DNA of 64,000 nucleotides from Rubrivivax sp. (GCA_016719535.1 JADJYX010000047.1:251874-315873), one strand, 5' to 3'. Positions 52,247 to 61,844 are shown, counted from the stretch's first letter. A program made the numbers and translations. The notes: a model not told the origin generated them from the letters alone.

Positions 52247-52933
52247 GTGGACGCTGCGCTCTACGCCAGCGTGCTGGCCCTGGGGCTGGCCGGATCGCCG
52301 CACTGCGTGGCGATGTGCAGTGCGCCCTGCGCGGCCGTGACCGGTCAGGGTCGCCCCGGATCCACGCTGGCCTTCCACCTGACGCGCGCGGCGGGTTATG
52401 CCGTTGCCGGTGCGCTGGCCGCAGCCAGTGTCAACAGCCTCGCTGCGCTGGGCAGCGTGAGCCCGATGTTCAAGCCGCTGTGGTCGGCCGTGCATGCCGC
52501 CGCCTTCGCGCTCGGCCTGTGGCTGGCCATCGTCGGCCGGCAGCCTGAGTGGCTGGAGCGCATCGGTCGCCGGCCGCGGGCCGCGGCGGGCGGCCGCGGC
52601 GGCTGGCAGACCCTGCGTGGGCCGGGCAAGGCGGCGGCGGCTGGTGCCCTGTGGGTGGCCTGGCCCTGCGGGCTGCTGCAGTCGGCGGTGCTGGTGGCGG
52701 CCCTGGCCGACACCCCCTGGAGCGGCGCGGGCGTGATGGCTGTCTTTGCGCTGGCCACCGGCGTCGGGCTCAGTGCCGCGCCCTGGCTGTGGCGCCGGCT
52801 GGGCGCTGGCCGGGCGGCCGTGCTGTCGGGCACCGGGGGGGTGCGGCTGGCGGGTGGGCTGCTGGCAGCGGCATCCGCCTGGGCCTTGACCGCCGACGTC
52901 TGGCACCGGTTTGCCGCCTACTGCGGCTTTTGA
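52247..52933 (+). CDS. Sulfite exporter TauE/SafE family protein (cbb3-associated)
   Basis: 228-residue protein with about six helices. The N-terminal AGSPHCVAMCSAPCAAV holds the H-C-x3-C-x3-C pattern typical of the subset encoded in cbb3 clusters, thought to handle copper or help oxidase assembly; true sulfite export is unlikely. GTG 52247 lies 4 bp after the hemN stop, so both are expressed together under FNR. Confidence 0.82.
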   Translation: MDAALYASVLALGLAGSPHCVAMCSAPCAAVTGQGRPGSTLAFHLTRAAGYAVAGALAAASVNSLAALGSVSPMFKPLWSAVHAAAFALGLWLAIVGRQPEWLERIGRRPRAAAGGRGGWQTLRGPGKAAAAGALWVAWPCGLLQSAVLVAALADTPWSGAGVMAVFALATGVGLSAAPWLWRRLGAGRAAVLSGTGGVRLAGGLLAAASAWALTADVWHRFAAYCGF

Positions 52934-52947
52934 CGGCACCGAAAGAG

Positions 52948-52970
52948 AACGCCCGGACCAGCCGGGCGTT
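52948..52970. terminator. Hairpin between TauE/SafE gene and small basic protein gene
   Basis: Arms AACGCCCGG (52948-52956) and CCGGGCGTT (52962-52970). On the minus strand it is followed by a pyrimidine-rich TTCTCTTT, so it can end transcripts from the minus-side gene at 53020. On the plus side it lies 15 bp after the TauE/SafE stop. Probably bidirectional. Confidence 0.6.
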
Positions 52971-53019
52971 GCTCGCAGTCCCGGGCATGACGCCCAGGGC
53001 CATCCCTGAGGGGTATGGA

Positions 53020-53166
53020 TTACTTCTTCTTCTCGTCCTTCTTGGCGGCGGAAGCGGCAGCAGCCGGCTTCTCGGCCTTCTTCTCTTCCTTCTTGGGCGC
53101 GTCGGCAGCGACGGCGGCGCCGGCGGCGAAGGCAGCGGCAACCAGGGCGGCCAGGATCTTGTTCAT
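53020..53166 (-). CDS. Small exported Lys/Ala/Glu-rich protein
   Basis: 48 residues. The first about 21 (MNKILAALVAAAFAAGAAVA) form a clean signal peptide. The mature peptide of about 27 residues consists almost only of Lys, Ala and Glu (KKEEKKAEKPAAAA) with no Cys or aromatic residue. It looks like a low-complexity, highly charged periplasmic peptide. Short proteins of this composition recur in Burkholderiales, but I know no function. Convergent with the hemN operon and divergent from icd. Confidence 0.6.
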   Translation of the reverse strand: MNKILAALVAAAFAAGAAVAADAPKKEEKKAEKPAAAASAAKKDEKKK

Positions 53167-53319
53167 CGATAGACCTTTTTGAGAGTTGAAAATCGCCCCC
53201 CTCCAACCGGGAGGCTGGGCTTCAACGAGGCATCCCGTCAGTCGGTTGACAGGCGCCGTCGACTAGAATCGAGAACTTGAACAAACGGCTGCAGAGCGCG
53301 GCTTTTGGAGACTCCGTTC

Positions 53320-54573
53320 ATGTACCAGCATGTCAAGGTGCCCGCCGGCGGGCAGAAGATCACCGTCAACGCCGACTACTCGATCAACGTTCCGGATCAG
53401 CCCATCATTCCCTACATCGAGGGTGACGGCACCGGTTTCGACATCACGCCCGTGATGCTGAAGGTGGTCGATGCGGCCGTGGCCAAGACCTACGGCGGCA
53501 AGCGCAAGATCCACTGGATGGAGGTCTATGCCGGCGAGAAGTCGACCAAGATCTACGGCCCGGACGTCTGGCTGCCCCAGGAAACCCTGGACATCGTGCG
53601 CGAGTATGTGGTGTCGATCAAAGGCCCGCTGACCACCCCCGTTGGCGGCGGCATCCGCTCGCTGAACGTCGCGCTGCGCCAGGAACTCGACCTCTACGTC
53701 TGCCTGCGCCCGATCCAGTATTTCAAGGGCGTTCCGAGCCCGGTCAAGGAGCCGGAGAAGACCAACATGGTCATCTTCCGCGAGAACTCCGAAGACATCT
53801 ATGCCGGCATCGAATACGAGGCCAAGACCGACAAGGCGAAGAAGCTCATCAAGTTCCTGATCGAGGAAATGGGCGTCAAGAAGATCCGCTTCCCCGAAAC
53901 CTCGGGCATCGGCATCAAGCCGGTGTCGATCGAGGGCACCGAGCGCCTGGTGCGCAAGGCCATCCAGTACGCCATCGACAACGACAAGCCCTCGGTGACG
54001 CTGGTGCACAAGGGCAACATCATGAAGTTCACCGAAGGTGGCTTCCGCGACTGGGGCTACGCACTGGCCCAGCGCGAGTTCGGTGCCGAGCCGGTCGATG
54101 GTGGCCCGTGGTGCAAATTCAAGAACCCGAAGTCGGGCAAGGACATCGTCATCAAGGACGTCATTGCCGACGCCTTCCTGCAGCAGATCCTGCTGCGCCC
54201 GGCGGAATATTCGGTGATCGCCACGCTCAACCTGAATGGCGACTATGTCTCCGACGCGCTGGCCGCGCAGGTGGGCGGCATCGGCATCGCCCCGGGTGCC
54301 AACCTGTCGGACTCGGTCGCGATGTTCGAGGCCACCCACGGCACCGCACCCAAATATGCCGGCAAGGACTACGTCAACCCCGGCTCCGAGATCCTGTCGG
54401 CCGAAATGATGCTGCGCCACATGGGCTGGACCGAAGCCGCCGACCTCATCATCGCGTCGATGGAGCGCTCGATCGCCAGCAAGAAAGTCACTTACGACTT
54501 TGCCCGCCTGATGGATGGCGCCACGCAGGTGTCGTGCTCGGGTTTCGGGCAGGTGCTGATCGACCACATGTGA
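53320..54573 (+). CDS. icd: NADP-dependent isocitrate dehydrogenase
   Basis: 417-residue TCA-cycle enzyme converting isocitrate to 2-oxoglutarate. Conserved marks: IPYIEGDGTGFDITPVML, the phosphorylation/substrate loop GGGIRSLNVALRQELDLYVC, FRENSEDIYAGIEY, HKGNIMKFTEGGFRDWGY, and ATHGTAPKYAGKDYVNPGS for NADP binding. ATG 53320 (MYQHVKVPAGG) is the family start. The 3' end looks complete. A terminator follows, then the integrase of a mobile element. Confidence 0.97.
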   Translation: MYQHVKVPAGGQKITVNADYSINVPDQPIIPYIEGDGTGFDITPVMLKVVDAAVAKTYGGKRKIHWMEVYAGEKSTKIYGPDVWLPQETLDIVREYVVSIKGPLTTPVGGGIRSLNVALRQELDLYVCLRPIQYFKGVPSPVKEPEKTNMVIFRENSEDIYAGIEYEAKTDKAKKLIKFLIEEMGVKKIRFPETSGIGIKPVSIEGTERLVRKAIQYAIDNDKPSVTLVHKGNIMKFTEGGFRDWGYALAQREFGAEPVDGGPWCKFKNPKSGKDIVIKDVIADAFLQQILLRPAEYSVIATLNLNGDYVSDALAAQVGGIGIAPGANLSDSVAMFEATHGTAPKYAGKDYVNPGSEILSAEMMLRHMGWTEAADLIIASMERSIASKKVTYDFARLMDGATQVSCSGFGQVLIDHM

Positions 54574-54604
54574 TCTCGCTCCACGGCGTCTCATGACGCC
54601 CCGT

Positions 54605-54646
54605 AAGCCCCTGATTTTGTTGAAGAAATCAGGGGCTTCGTCTTTT
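54605..54646 (+). terminator. Rho-independent terminator of icd
   Basis: Perfect 13-bp arms AAGCCCCTGATTT (54605-54617) and AAATCAGGGGCTT (54626-54638) with an 8-base loop, followed by CGTCTTTT. It lies 32 bp after the icd stop and marks the end of ordinary chromosome before the integrase region. Confidence 0.9.
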
Positions 54647-54699
54647 CAGCACGTCTCACGGCAGACCACGAAATCCCGCCATTTTGGAGGGGAAATTGA

Positions 54700-54766
54700 C
54701 GGGAGACGGGGCCCGAAACGGCCCAAATTCCTCCACTTGGAGGTGGCTGAAAAGTGTCGGGAGACG
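54700..54766. repeat. Repeats upstream of the integrase (possible arm/att sites)
   Basis: CGGGAGACG occurs at 54700-54708 and again at 54758-54766. Between them lies the inverted repeat CCTCCA-CT-TGGAGG (54730-54743). The reverse CGTCTC appears at 54587-54592 and 54652-54657. Repeats of this kind next to an integrase often bind the integrase or its excisionase; the core att site was not identified. Confidence 0.4.
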
Positions 54767-54770
54767 ACGC

Positions 54771-56036
54771 ATGCGACTGAGCAACTACACCCTCACGCCC
54801 ACTCGGATCAACAACGCCAAGGCGAAGGCGCGGCTCTACAAGCTAAGCGATGGCGGGGGGCTTTTCGTCGAGGTCAGCACGACCGGCCAGAAGACCTGGC
54901 GCTACCAGTACCGATTCGCCGGCAGCCGCCGAGACGTCAAGATCGGGCGATACCCGGAGATCGGGGTGGCCGACGCCCGGGCGCGGCACTTCGAACTCAG
55001 GTCGCTCTTGGAGCGAGGGGTAGACCCCGCCGAAGTTCGTCGCCAGGAGACTGCGGAGCGTCGGCAGCAGGCGAAGGACAGCCAGCCCGCTGCCGACCAG
55101 TTCGAGGCGTTCTCCCGGCGCTGGATCCGGGAGCGCCTGATGACCAGGTCCGAGACCTACCGGAACCAGATCGAGTCCCGGCTCGAGCGCTTCGTATGGC
55201 CAGCGATCGGCGAGAAGCCGCTGGGCGGCGTCCGGCCCGCCGACGTGCTCGCGGTCATCGAGGACTTGAGAGGAACGCCGAAGACGGCGGAAGGCGTCAG
55301 GCAACATCATCCAGCAGATCTACAACTACGCGATCCAGAAGCTGCTCGTCGAGGTCAACCCGGCCTTGCCACTGCGAGGCGTCATCGAGGTGCCTGCTGC
55401 CGAGCACCACCGGCATCTGACCGAGCCAGAACTGGGAGCCTTCTGGCGGTCGGTGGCGAAACAAGGCGCGCACTTCGTGACCATCGCTGCCACCCGGATG
55501 CTCATGTACACGATGTGCCGCAAGTCAGAGGTGCTGCGAGCCCGGTGGCGCGAGTTCGACCTCGAGCGGGCCCAGTGGGACATCCCGGCCGAGCGTATGA
55601 AGATGAAGGCGCCGCACCGTGTCTACCTTTCCCGGCAGGCACTCGAACTCCTCGGGCTGCTGAAGGCATTCGGCTCGGAGCCGCAGGCCTACGTGTTCCC
55701 GTCGGTGCTTCGTGCCGCAGTGCCGCTCGGCGACGCTACGCTGAACCACTTCTTCAAGCGACTCGACTTCGGCGTTCCGGACTTCTCGCCCCACGGAACC
55801 AGAGGCACGGCAGCGACCTTGCTTCGTGAGCATGGATTCAGCCGCGAGGTGGTCGAGTTGCTACTGGCGCATGCCGAGCGAAACAAGGTGACGGCCGCGT
55901 ATCACCATCACGAGATGGCTGACGAGCGGCGGCGCGCGCTTCAGTACCTCGCGGATCAGATAGACAGGGTCGCTCAAGCTGCCCTCCATGGATCGACAGT
56001 CGCTGAAGCAAGAGACTCGACTCCTGCCAACGTCTA
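54771..56036 (+). pseudogene. Tyrosine-type site-specific integrase (P4-like), one-base frameshift
   Basis: About 421 residues if the frame is repaired. N-terminal DUF4102-like domain (LYKLSDGGGLFVEVSTTGQK, WRYQYRF), SAM-like core-binding domain (FEAFSRRWIRERLMTRSETY), catalytic domain with Arg in TMCRKSEVLRARW, H-x-x-R in SPHGTRGTAATLL, HAERN and the Tyr in TAAYHHHEM. At about 55302 an extra C breaks the frame between TAEGVR and NIIQQIYNYAIQKLL. The rest is intact. Ribosome site GGGAG precedes ATG 54771. It sits right after icd, so the element probably integrated at the icd 3' end. Confidence 0.85.
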
Positions 56037-56142
56037 GTCTGGGTCACAGCGTCGCAACTTGAAACGGATCTCTGGCTGTGCGGTAGATGGAGTAGTACGC
56101 TGCGCCAGGGCACTGGTTCCGTCTTGGACTGGCACGACCTCT

Positions 56143-56460
56143 ATGCGAAAGACCGTCTTCCTTGCGCTCGTTCTACTTGGCTGCGCAGCCGGCCTGCTGG
56201 CCTCCATGAAGGACGATTGGGCCACGCGAGTCGTCCTGTCCCTGATCGGCGCACTGGTCGGAGCCGCGGTGGGAGGTGCGCTGACTCATCGATCCGGCAT
56301 CAAGCGTCGTCCGGAGCTGGAAGGCTCCATTCCTGGGATGGGAACTTCGACGGCCGACATCGCAGCCAACTACTGGCGGGACAGGGGTCACCCGCCGCTC
56401 ATGAAGCCACCATCGCCGCCGCCGGATCAGCACATCCACGATCCGGACCGGCTGGCCTGA
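56143..56460 (+). CDS. Small membrane protein of the mobile element, unknown function
   Basis: 105 residues: an N-terminal helix (VFLALVLLGCAAGLLA), a second helix (VVLSLIGALVGAAVGGAL) and a polar, Pro-rich C-terminus (HPPLMKPPSPPPDQH). ATG 56143 is the most likely start. It is convergent with traG, whose repaired stop lies at 56461-56463. Not recognised as a known family. Confidence 0.55.
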   Translation: MRKTVFLALVLLGCAAGLLASMKDDWATRVVLSLIGALVGAAVGGALTHRSGIKRRPELEGSIPGMGTSTADIAANYWRDRGHPPLMKPPSPPPDQHIHDPDRLA

Positions 56461-59239
56461 CTACCTTCGCTTCAGCAGGTCCTTCACTGCGTCGGCAGCG
56501 CCCTCGGCGGACTCCTTGGCATCCGCAGCTACTTGCTTGGCGGCGCGCTTGAGCAGTGATTGCCCTGCAACCAAGGTTCCATCCTCGCTTCGCCCGGCGT
56601 CGGCAGCCGAGTTCAACGCGCCGCTCTGTTGCTGAACACCTTCGCGGATCGCCTGGCCGCGCCGTGAAACTGCGTCACGGACTGTGCCGGGCGCGCTCGG
56701 TGGAAGGTACAGCGCCAGATGGCAGACCGGGCTGGCGAGCGACTGCAGCATCGCCAGTGCGTTTCACGCTCTCGATATCTGGGCCCTCGGCCAGCTGATT
56801 GACCTGCCGCGCATGTTGCGTCCTGAGGGACTCAAATGACAGCGGCACGGCAGTACCGTCAGAGACGGTCCGGTTCGGTCCGAGTGACTGCCTGGCAAGC
56901 TCGGCCTCCATCAGGGCACGGGCGGCGGCACTCGTGCCACCGTACTGCTCGGCGTACCGTGTGAACATGGCGAGGTTGTGCGGGTCCTGGGCAATGTCGA
57001 GCGCGATCACCTCACCCCGTTCATAGGCTGCGCTCACGCGCTCCGCATAGGCGCTCCGATCTGAGAGACCGGCCTCGGCGCGCGAACTCCGGGTAGAGCT
57101 CGAGTTCAAGCGTGAAGACAGTTCACGTGCCTCGCGGGCGTCAGATGCGACAACCGACGCGAAGCTTGAGTCGCGGGACACTCGGTCGCCGAACTGCTTG
57201 AACTCGGCCAACTGCTCCGAGGTCAAGGCGCCCAGTACCCTCTGCTGGTCTGCCGAAAGCCCCGCCAGGTATCCCTTCTCCGCGTTGGCGGTTGCTCGAG
57301 CGCCGGCAACTGGTGTGGAGACACCGAGATGACCAGAGGCGCCGAAAGCGATTCGTGCGACTTGCGACTGGCTCATCCCCGTGCTGTCGGCGACGCTCCT
57401 CGTGATCTGGTCCAACCGGTTCAGCGTCTGCCCCAACTGCTCGAAGCTGCTGGATGTCGATCCTGTGCTGCTTCGCGATGACTTCAGCTTTGCCAAGCCC
57501 TTTGTGAAAGCCTCGGACAGCACCGCCGAACGTTCGGTGCTGGCAGCGACCGCTTCGCTGCGGGCTGCGTCGACCTGGCGGCTGGCGTCCTGCACGTCCT
57601 GTTCGCTCACGCGCATCGAGACGACCCGGGACGCGTAGCCCTGGTTGCGCAGCAGGCTCACGGCGGTCCGGCCGGTCAGCATGTTCGACGAGAAGGTGTT
57701 GCCGCTGATGTCGTTCTGCCAGTTGCTCATGAACGCGGACGTCCGGTTCGGCGCGAGCCGGATCTGGTCCATCGAGACATTGCCCATGCTCAGATTGCCC
57801 GCGGCGGCACCTGCCGTGGCGCCGGCCACCATCGACTGCAGGCCCGAGAGACCGCCCACCAGCGCGGTGCCGAAGGTCTCCATCCGCTTGAGCGCCGCCC
57901 AGGCGATGAAGGGGATGCTGATGGCCAGGTAGCCGACCACGGCTTCGCCGGAGATCGCCCGGGAGTAGATCGTCGATGCCGTCTGCAGCGACAGAGCCTT
58001 GGCGCCGCTGCCGAGGTCAGCCGCCGCCGCGAGGTCGTAGGCGGCATAGATAGATGCCATGTAGTTGAGCACGGCGTACAGCGGTGGCCAGAGCTGGATC
58101 CAGATCAGCACCGCGGCGTAGCCCTTGAAGGCCAGCATGGTCTCGCGCCCGCTGGTCAGCAGCATCAACAGGACGAGGAGGGGGAACAGCGCGTAGGTGA
58201 TGGCCTCGATCACGTTGCGGAACACCGGCAGCGCCTGCTCGGCGACCTTGCCGGCGTTCAGCCAGGCCGCGTTCTGCTGCGCCACGGACTGCGCCCGCCC
58301 GACGGCCAGCACCATGGCCGCCGGGTCGTTCACCTTCTGACCGATGATGTTGCTGGTGTCGTTGATCGCATTCAGCACCGCGTTCTGGCGGATCAGGTCG
58401 GCCGCCGTCGCGGCCGCGGTCGCGATGCTGTTCTTCAGGTAGGCCTGCTGGATCTGCCCGGCGATGGCGGCGTTGGCGGCCGCAGCCGGCAGCGTCGGAT
58501 TCAGCTGGAAGGCGAGCTTGCCCTGGATGCGGGTCAGCTGCGCCGGCAGCCGGCCGTTGAGGTTCGTGTAGGCGTTCGGGCAGGTGTCGACGGTGATCGA
58601 GCCGCCGGCGCTGGTCAAGGTCGTGAAGCGGGCCGGGTTGGGCGATGCCATCAGCGCCCACACGTCGTCCGAACTCGAGAACGTGCCCGGATCGACCGTG
58701 CCGTCGATCAGGTCGTACATCGTGCAGTTGTGGATGAAGTTGACCAGGTCCGTGCGGAAGTTCGGATCCTGGAAGGCGACGCCGCCTGTCTCCCGGATGA
58801 GGCGGTTGCCGAACATCAGGCCGTTCTTCTCGTAGCTCAGCTCGCTTGGCAGGGCGCCGACACCCGGGATCACCTGGAAGGCCGTCTCGAACAGGCCCGT
58901 GAGCGTGTGCCCGACCGTGCTGGTGACGCTGCCGAGGAAGGCCACGCCGAACGGGACGTTGGCCACCACCTTGACGGCGGATCCGCCGGTCTTGTCGACG
59001 ACGCCCACGGTCACCCGCGGCACGATGAGGACGGAGAACACCAGCAGCACGGTGGCCAGCCACTTCCAGCCCTGCAGCTTCTCGGGCGCGAAGGCGTAGG
59101 CCACCAGCGCCGCGATGAACCCGCAGAAGGCCACGGCGGCGACCGCCGCCATGTAGTCGCCGGAGCCGTGGATGGCTGCCGCAGCGTTGAAGATGCCGAA
59201 CAGGCTGTCGGCGTTCTGGTAGGCGTAGATCTCCCACAT
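56461..59239 (-). pseudogene. traG: Conjugation protein TraG (F-type T4SS), frameshift near the C-terminus
   Basis: Large inner-membrane protein for mating-pair formation and stabilisation. About 925 residues after repair. N-terminal helices (MAAVAAVAFCGFIAALVAYA, WLATVLLVFSVLIVP), a periplasmic part with Cys (NFIHNCTMYDLIDGTVDPG), further helices (ALFPLLVLLMLLTSG, LIWIQLWPPLYAVLNYMASI) and a long Ser/Ala/Gln-rich C-terminal domain. The open frame stops early after TERARHSP at about 56680; the next frame goes on as RDAVSRRGQAIREGVQQQSG to KDLLKRR at 56461. One extra base explains it. Only the tail is affected. Confidence 0.82.
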
Positions 59240-59315
59240 GCGTCGCTCCAGGGGATTGGTCTGCCTCCGGGTTGCTGGCGCGGTGCCCGCGGAATCGGTC
59301 CTGCCGCCCGATATG

Positions 59316-60647
59316 TCAGCGGGCCTGGAAGGCCGCCTGCTGCCCCAGCATGTCCATCACGTGCTGGGGCATGCTCGACCGCAGCTGCCGCTCGAGCTGC
59401 TCCAGGTGGCTGGACACCGCCCGGAACGAGCCGACCTTCTGGTACAGCAGGTTCTTCTCCTGCGACAACTGCAGCAGCATGGCCTGGGCCCGCTGCCTCA
59501 CCAGGTTGGCGCGATCCCGCTGGGTCTGCTGCAGGGTGTAGTCCTTGTCGAGGGCTGCCATGCCCACGCGCAGGTTGCGCTCCAGGAAGACGTAGGCGTA
59601 GTCGGCCGCGATCACGTCGCGGTACTGGGCGATCAGGCTGTCGGACAGCCCGGAACCGGGGATCGTCGCGCCGATCGAGAGCATCTTGTAGACCGGCTCG
59701 GTGGTCTGGTTGACGAAGCCGACCTCGGCCGAGTTGTTCGGGATCGCCGTGCGCGTGGCGATCTTGTCGGCGATCGAGCGCATCATGGTCTCGACGCGGG
59801 CGGTGAAGGGCGTGTGGGTGTAGCTGGTGTTCAGCGTCACCACGTCGCAGTCGGTGTAGTTGTTGCACCGGAGCAGGTGCTGCGTGACGTTGGTGCCGGT
59901 GCCCGCCGCCTGGCCGTACAGCAGCTGGCTGATCGAGGTGATCGTCGGCGCCACGGGTTCGGGGTCGCGCGCCGCATCCTCGGGGTAGAAGATCACCGTG
60001 CCGACGATGCTCATGATGAGCTCGCGCTCCTGGTCGTCGAGGTAGGTGCCGGTGCGCTGCAGCGCCTTCCAGGTCAGGTTGCCGACGAAGGGCGCCTTGT
60101 TGCGGATGTTGGCGTCGCCCGAGGATCGGGCCGAGGCCAGGATGCCGGGGCGGTCGGTCGCGCAGCGGCGGCGCGCGGCATCCCGATCGGTCTCCAGGCC
60201 CATTTCGATGGCCAGGTCGGAGCAGGCCTCCTGCGAGCTGAAGCCCGCCGCCTCGGCGGCCGTGCTGACGATGGCCTTTGCGGTCTCGCAGGAGTTGATG
60301 CGCGCGTTGTTGATCCAGGTCTCCAGGCCCTTGGCCCACTTGGTCAGCCCGCCCAGCAGCGGCGAGACCGACTCCAGCGCCAGCTGGAAGGCGATGCCCG
60401 GCAGCGCGGCCGTGATGTTGCGCAGCATGTTCTTGAACTCGGCCGCCGAGATGTGCGAGAAGGAGCCGCCGAACACGTCGATGCCGCCGCAGCCGGCGCG
60501 GGCGCTCGGAAACTGGATCGCCGCGAGCTGATAGACCTTGTTCGGTGCCCGCATGAACAGGCTGCCCCCGGTGTAGGTGTTGAAGGTCTGGCCGCGGAAC
60601 GCGCCGGGTGCGGTGTAGTTGCCGATGGCGCCCAGGCTGTTGAACAT
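59316..60647 (-). CDS. traH: Conjugation protein TraH (F-type T4SS), N-terminus lost
   Basis: Periplasmic/outer-membrane pilus assembly protein. 443 residues from ATG 60647: MFNSLGAIGNYTAPGAFRGQ, GGIDVFGGSFSHISAAEFKN, CETAKAIV, PFVGNLTWKALQ and DQERELIMSIVGTVIF are TraH signatures. A normal TraH begins with a signal peptide and about ten more residues before the MFN segment. Here the signal is missing and the sequence runs straight out of traF in another frame, so a deletion has joined the two genes. Without a signal peptide it would not be exported. Confidence 0.8.
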   Translation of the reverse strand: MFNSLGAIGNYTAPGAFRGQTFNTYTGGSLFMRAPNKVYQLAAIQFPSARAGCGGIDVFGGSFSHISAAEFKNMLRNITAALPGIAFQLALESVSPLLGGLTKWAKGLETWINNARINSCETAKAIVSTAAEAAGFSSQEACSDLAIEMGLETDRDAARRRCATDRPGILASARSSGDANIRNKAPFVGNLTWKALQRTGTYLDDQERELIMSIVGTVIFYPEDAARDPEPVAPTITSISQLLYGQAAGTGTNVTQHLLRCNNYTDCDVVTLNTSYTHTPFTARVETMMRSIADKIATRTAIPNNSAEVGFVNQTTEPVYKMLSIGATIPGSGLSDSLIAQYRDVIAADYAYVFLERNLRVGMAALDKDYTLQQTQRDRANLVRQRAQAMLLQLSQEKNLLYQKVGSFRAVSSHLEQLERQLRSSMPQHVMDMLGQQAAFQAR

Positions 60648-60652
60648 GTTGT

Positions 60653-61444
60653 GGACAGCACGCCGAAGCCGATCGGGGTGATCTTTCCGGTGAAGGGCTG
60701 GGCGAGGTAGACGGCGGGAACCTGGCTCACCCGCAGCGTGGTGGCGATCCCGTTGTCCCGCCGGGCGTCCGCGAAGCCGGGAATCGGGCCACCGTCGACG
60801 CTGATCGCGACCACCTTGATGCCGTGCCGGGCCTGGAAGGCCTCGAGCGTCGGCGCGAAGGCATGGCAGTAGGGGCAGTCGCTGCGGAAGAAGAAGAACA
60901 GGACATGGTCGCGGCCCAGGGCGCTGATGGACTGGCTGCGCTGGGCCGCCTGAAGCTGGTCGAACACCTCCAGCGCCTTCGCGTTCACCGGGCGCCCCTG
61001 GAGCGTGGGGTCGAGCTCCGGGCTGGCCCATGCGATGCGCTGCGCCGCGTCGGCGAAGGTGGATGCGCGCGACACCACCTGGGCCTCCAGCTCCATGTAG
61101 CGGCGTACGTTGGATTCGGTCGGCCGCATGATGGCGATGTGCCGGCGCTCCTCGAGGGCCTTCTGCAGGCGCTCGAACTCGACGATCTCCGGGGGCTTGG
61201 CGGGCAACCGCCGGGGTGCAGTGGCGGCGCTCGATGCCGGTGCGGCCTGCCGCGGTGCGGAAGCCGGTGGTCCGGGCGGCGGTATCTCCGGCTCCTCGTA
61301 GAAGTGCCAGCCGCGCCAGTTGTCGGACCAGTACGGCCGTCCGGGGTCCTGCGACTGCGCAAATGCGATCGTCCCGCTGCCGAGCAGGACAACGAGGCAG
61401 AGTGCGAGCCCAACGTGGCGCGAGGCAGGACGGCGCAGCGTCAT
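60653..61444 (-). pseudogene. traF: Conjugation protein TraF (thioredoxin-like), C-terminus lost
   Basis: Periplasmic pilus assembly protein with a signal peptide (LALCLVVLLGSGTIAFAQ) and the conserved YWSDNWRGWHFYEEP start. Thioredoxin-like domain: FFFFRSDCPYCHAFAPTL with CxxC at 190-193, VVAISVDGGPIPGF, and VPAVYLA (cis-Pro). The family sequence ends at ITPIGFGVLS, residue 264, where the frame runs into traH DNA; the last about 30 residues are missing. The open frame continues only as Arg/Ser-rich shadow sequence. It starts 11 bp after the small exported protein gene. Confidence 0.8.
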
Positions 61445-61454
61445 CGGCGCCTCC

Positions 61455-61844
61455 TCACGACAGCGACCGCGGCGGCTGGCCGTCGCGGCAGTAGTTGATG
61501 CCGAAGTCGATGGTCTGCCGGCGCGGTGCCTGAACGCCGCTAGCGCCGTAGTTAGGCAGCTGCACGCCGTCTTGCCAGAAGCGCACGTTCAGGCGACTGC
61601 AGCCGGGCTGGGCGTAGCGCTTCTCGGTGCTCACGTCGATGTAGATCGGCGTCGTGGCGTTGAAGCGCTTCGAGATCGCGTCGGCGACCTCACCGACCAG
61701 GACCCCGTGGGCCTTGCCGTCGGGTGCGTCCAGGGCCGACAGCATCAGCTGCTTGGCATCGCGGACCGGCAGTCGTTCCTGAGCGATGGCAGCGCTGGCA
61801 AACAGGGCGCATGCGGCGCCGACCAGAACGGTGATGGCCCTCAT
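61455..61844 (-). CDS. Small exported protein between traN and traF
   Basis: 129 residues with a signal peptide (MRAITVLVGAACALFASAAI, cleavage near AQE). The mature protein has two Cys (QPGCSRL, INYCRDG) that could form a disulfide. NATTPIYIDVSTEKRYAQPG and VRFWQDGVQLP are well-formed strands. Small Cys-bearing proteins are common at this place in F-type transfer operons, but I cannot name this one. ATG 61844 overlaps the traN stop (ATGA). Confidence 0.7.
   Translation of the reverse strand: MRAITVLVGAACALFASAAIAQERLPVRDAKQLMLSALDAPDGKAHGVLVGEVADAISKRFNATTPIYIDVSTEKRYAQPGCSRLNVRFWQDGVQLPNYGASGVQAPRRQTIDFGINYCRDGQPPRSLS

Noticed and set aside
52247..52933. TauE/SafE gene as a real sulfite exporter
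   Set aside because: The His-Cys-rich N-terminus and position right after hemN in a cbb3 cluster fit the oxidase/copper-linked subgroup better.
53246..53269. TTGACA and TAGAAT before icd as a sigma-70 promoter
   Set aside because: The spacing is only 12 bp, far from the required 16-18 bp.
53263..54594. Minus-strand open frame opposite icd
   Set aside because: His/Asp/Val-rich mirror of a highly conserved enzyme; no independent support.
60344..61031. Long frame continuing traF past residue 264 and the one extending traH upstream of its MFN segment
   Set aside because: Both extensions are Arg/Ser/Pro-rich shadows of the other gene's true frame; only the parts up to the junction are supported.
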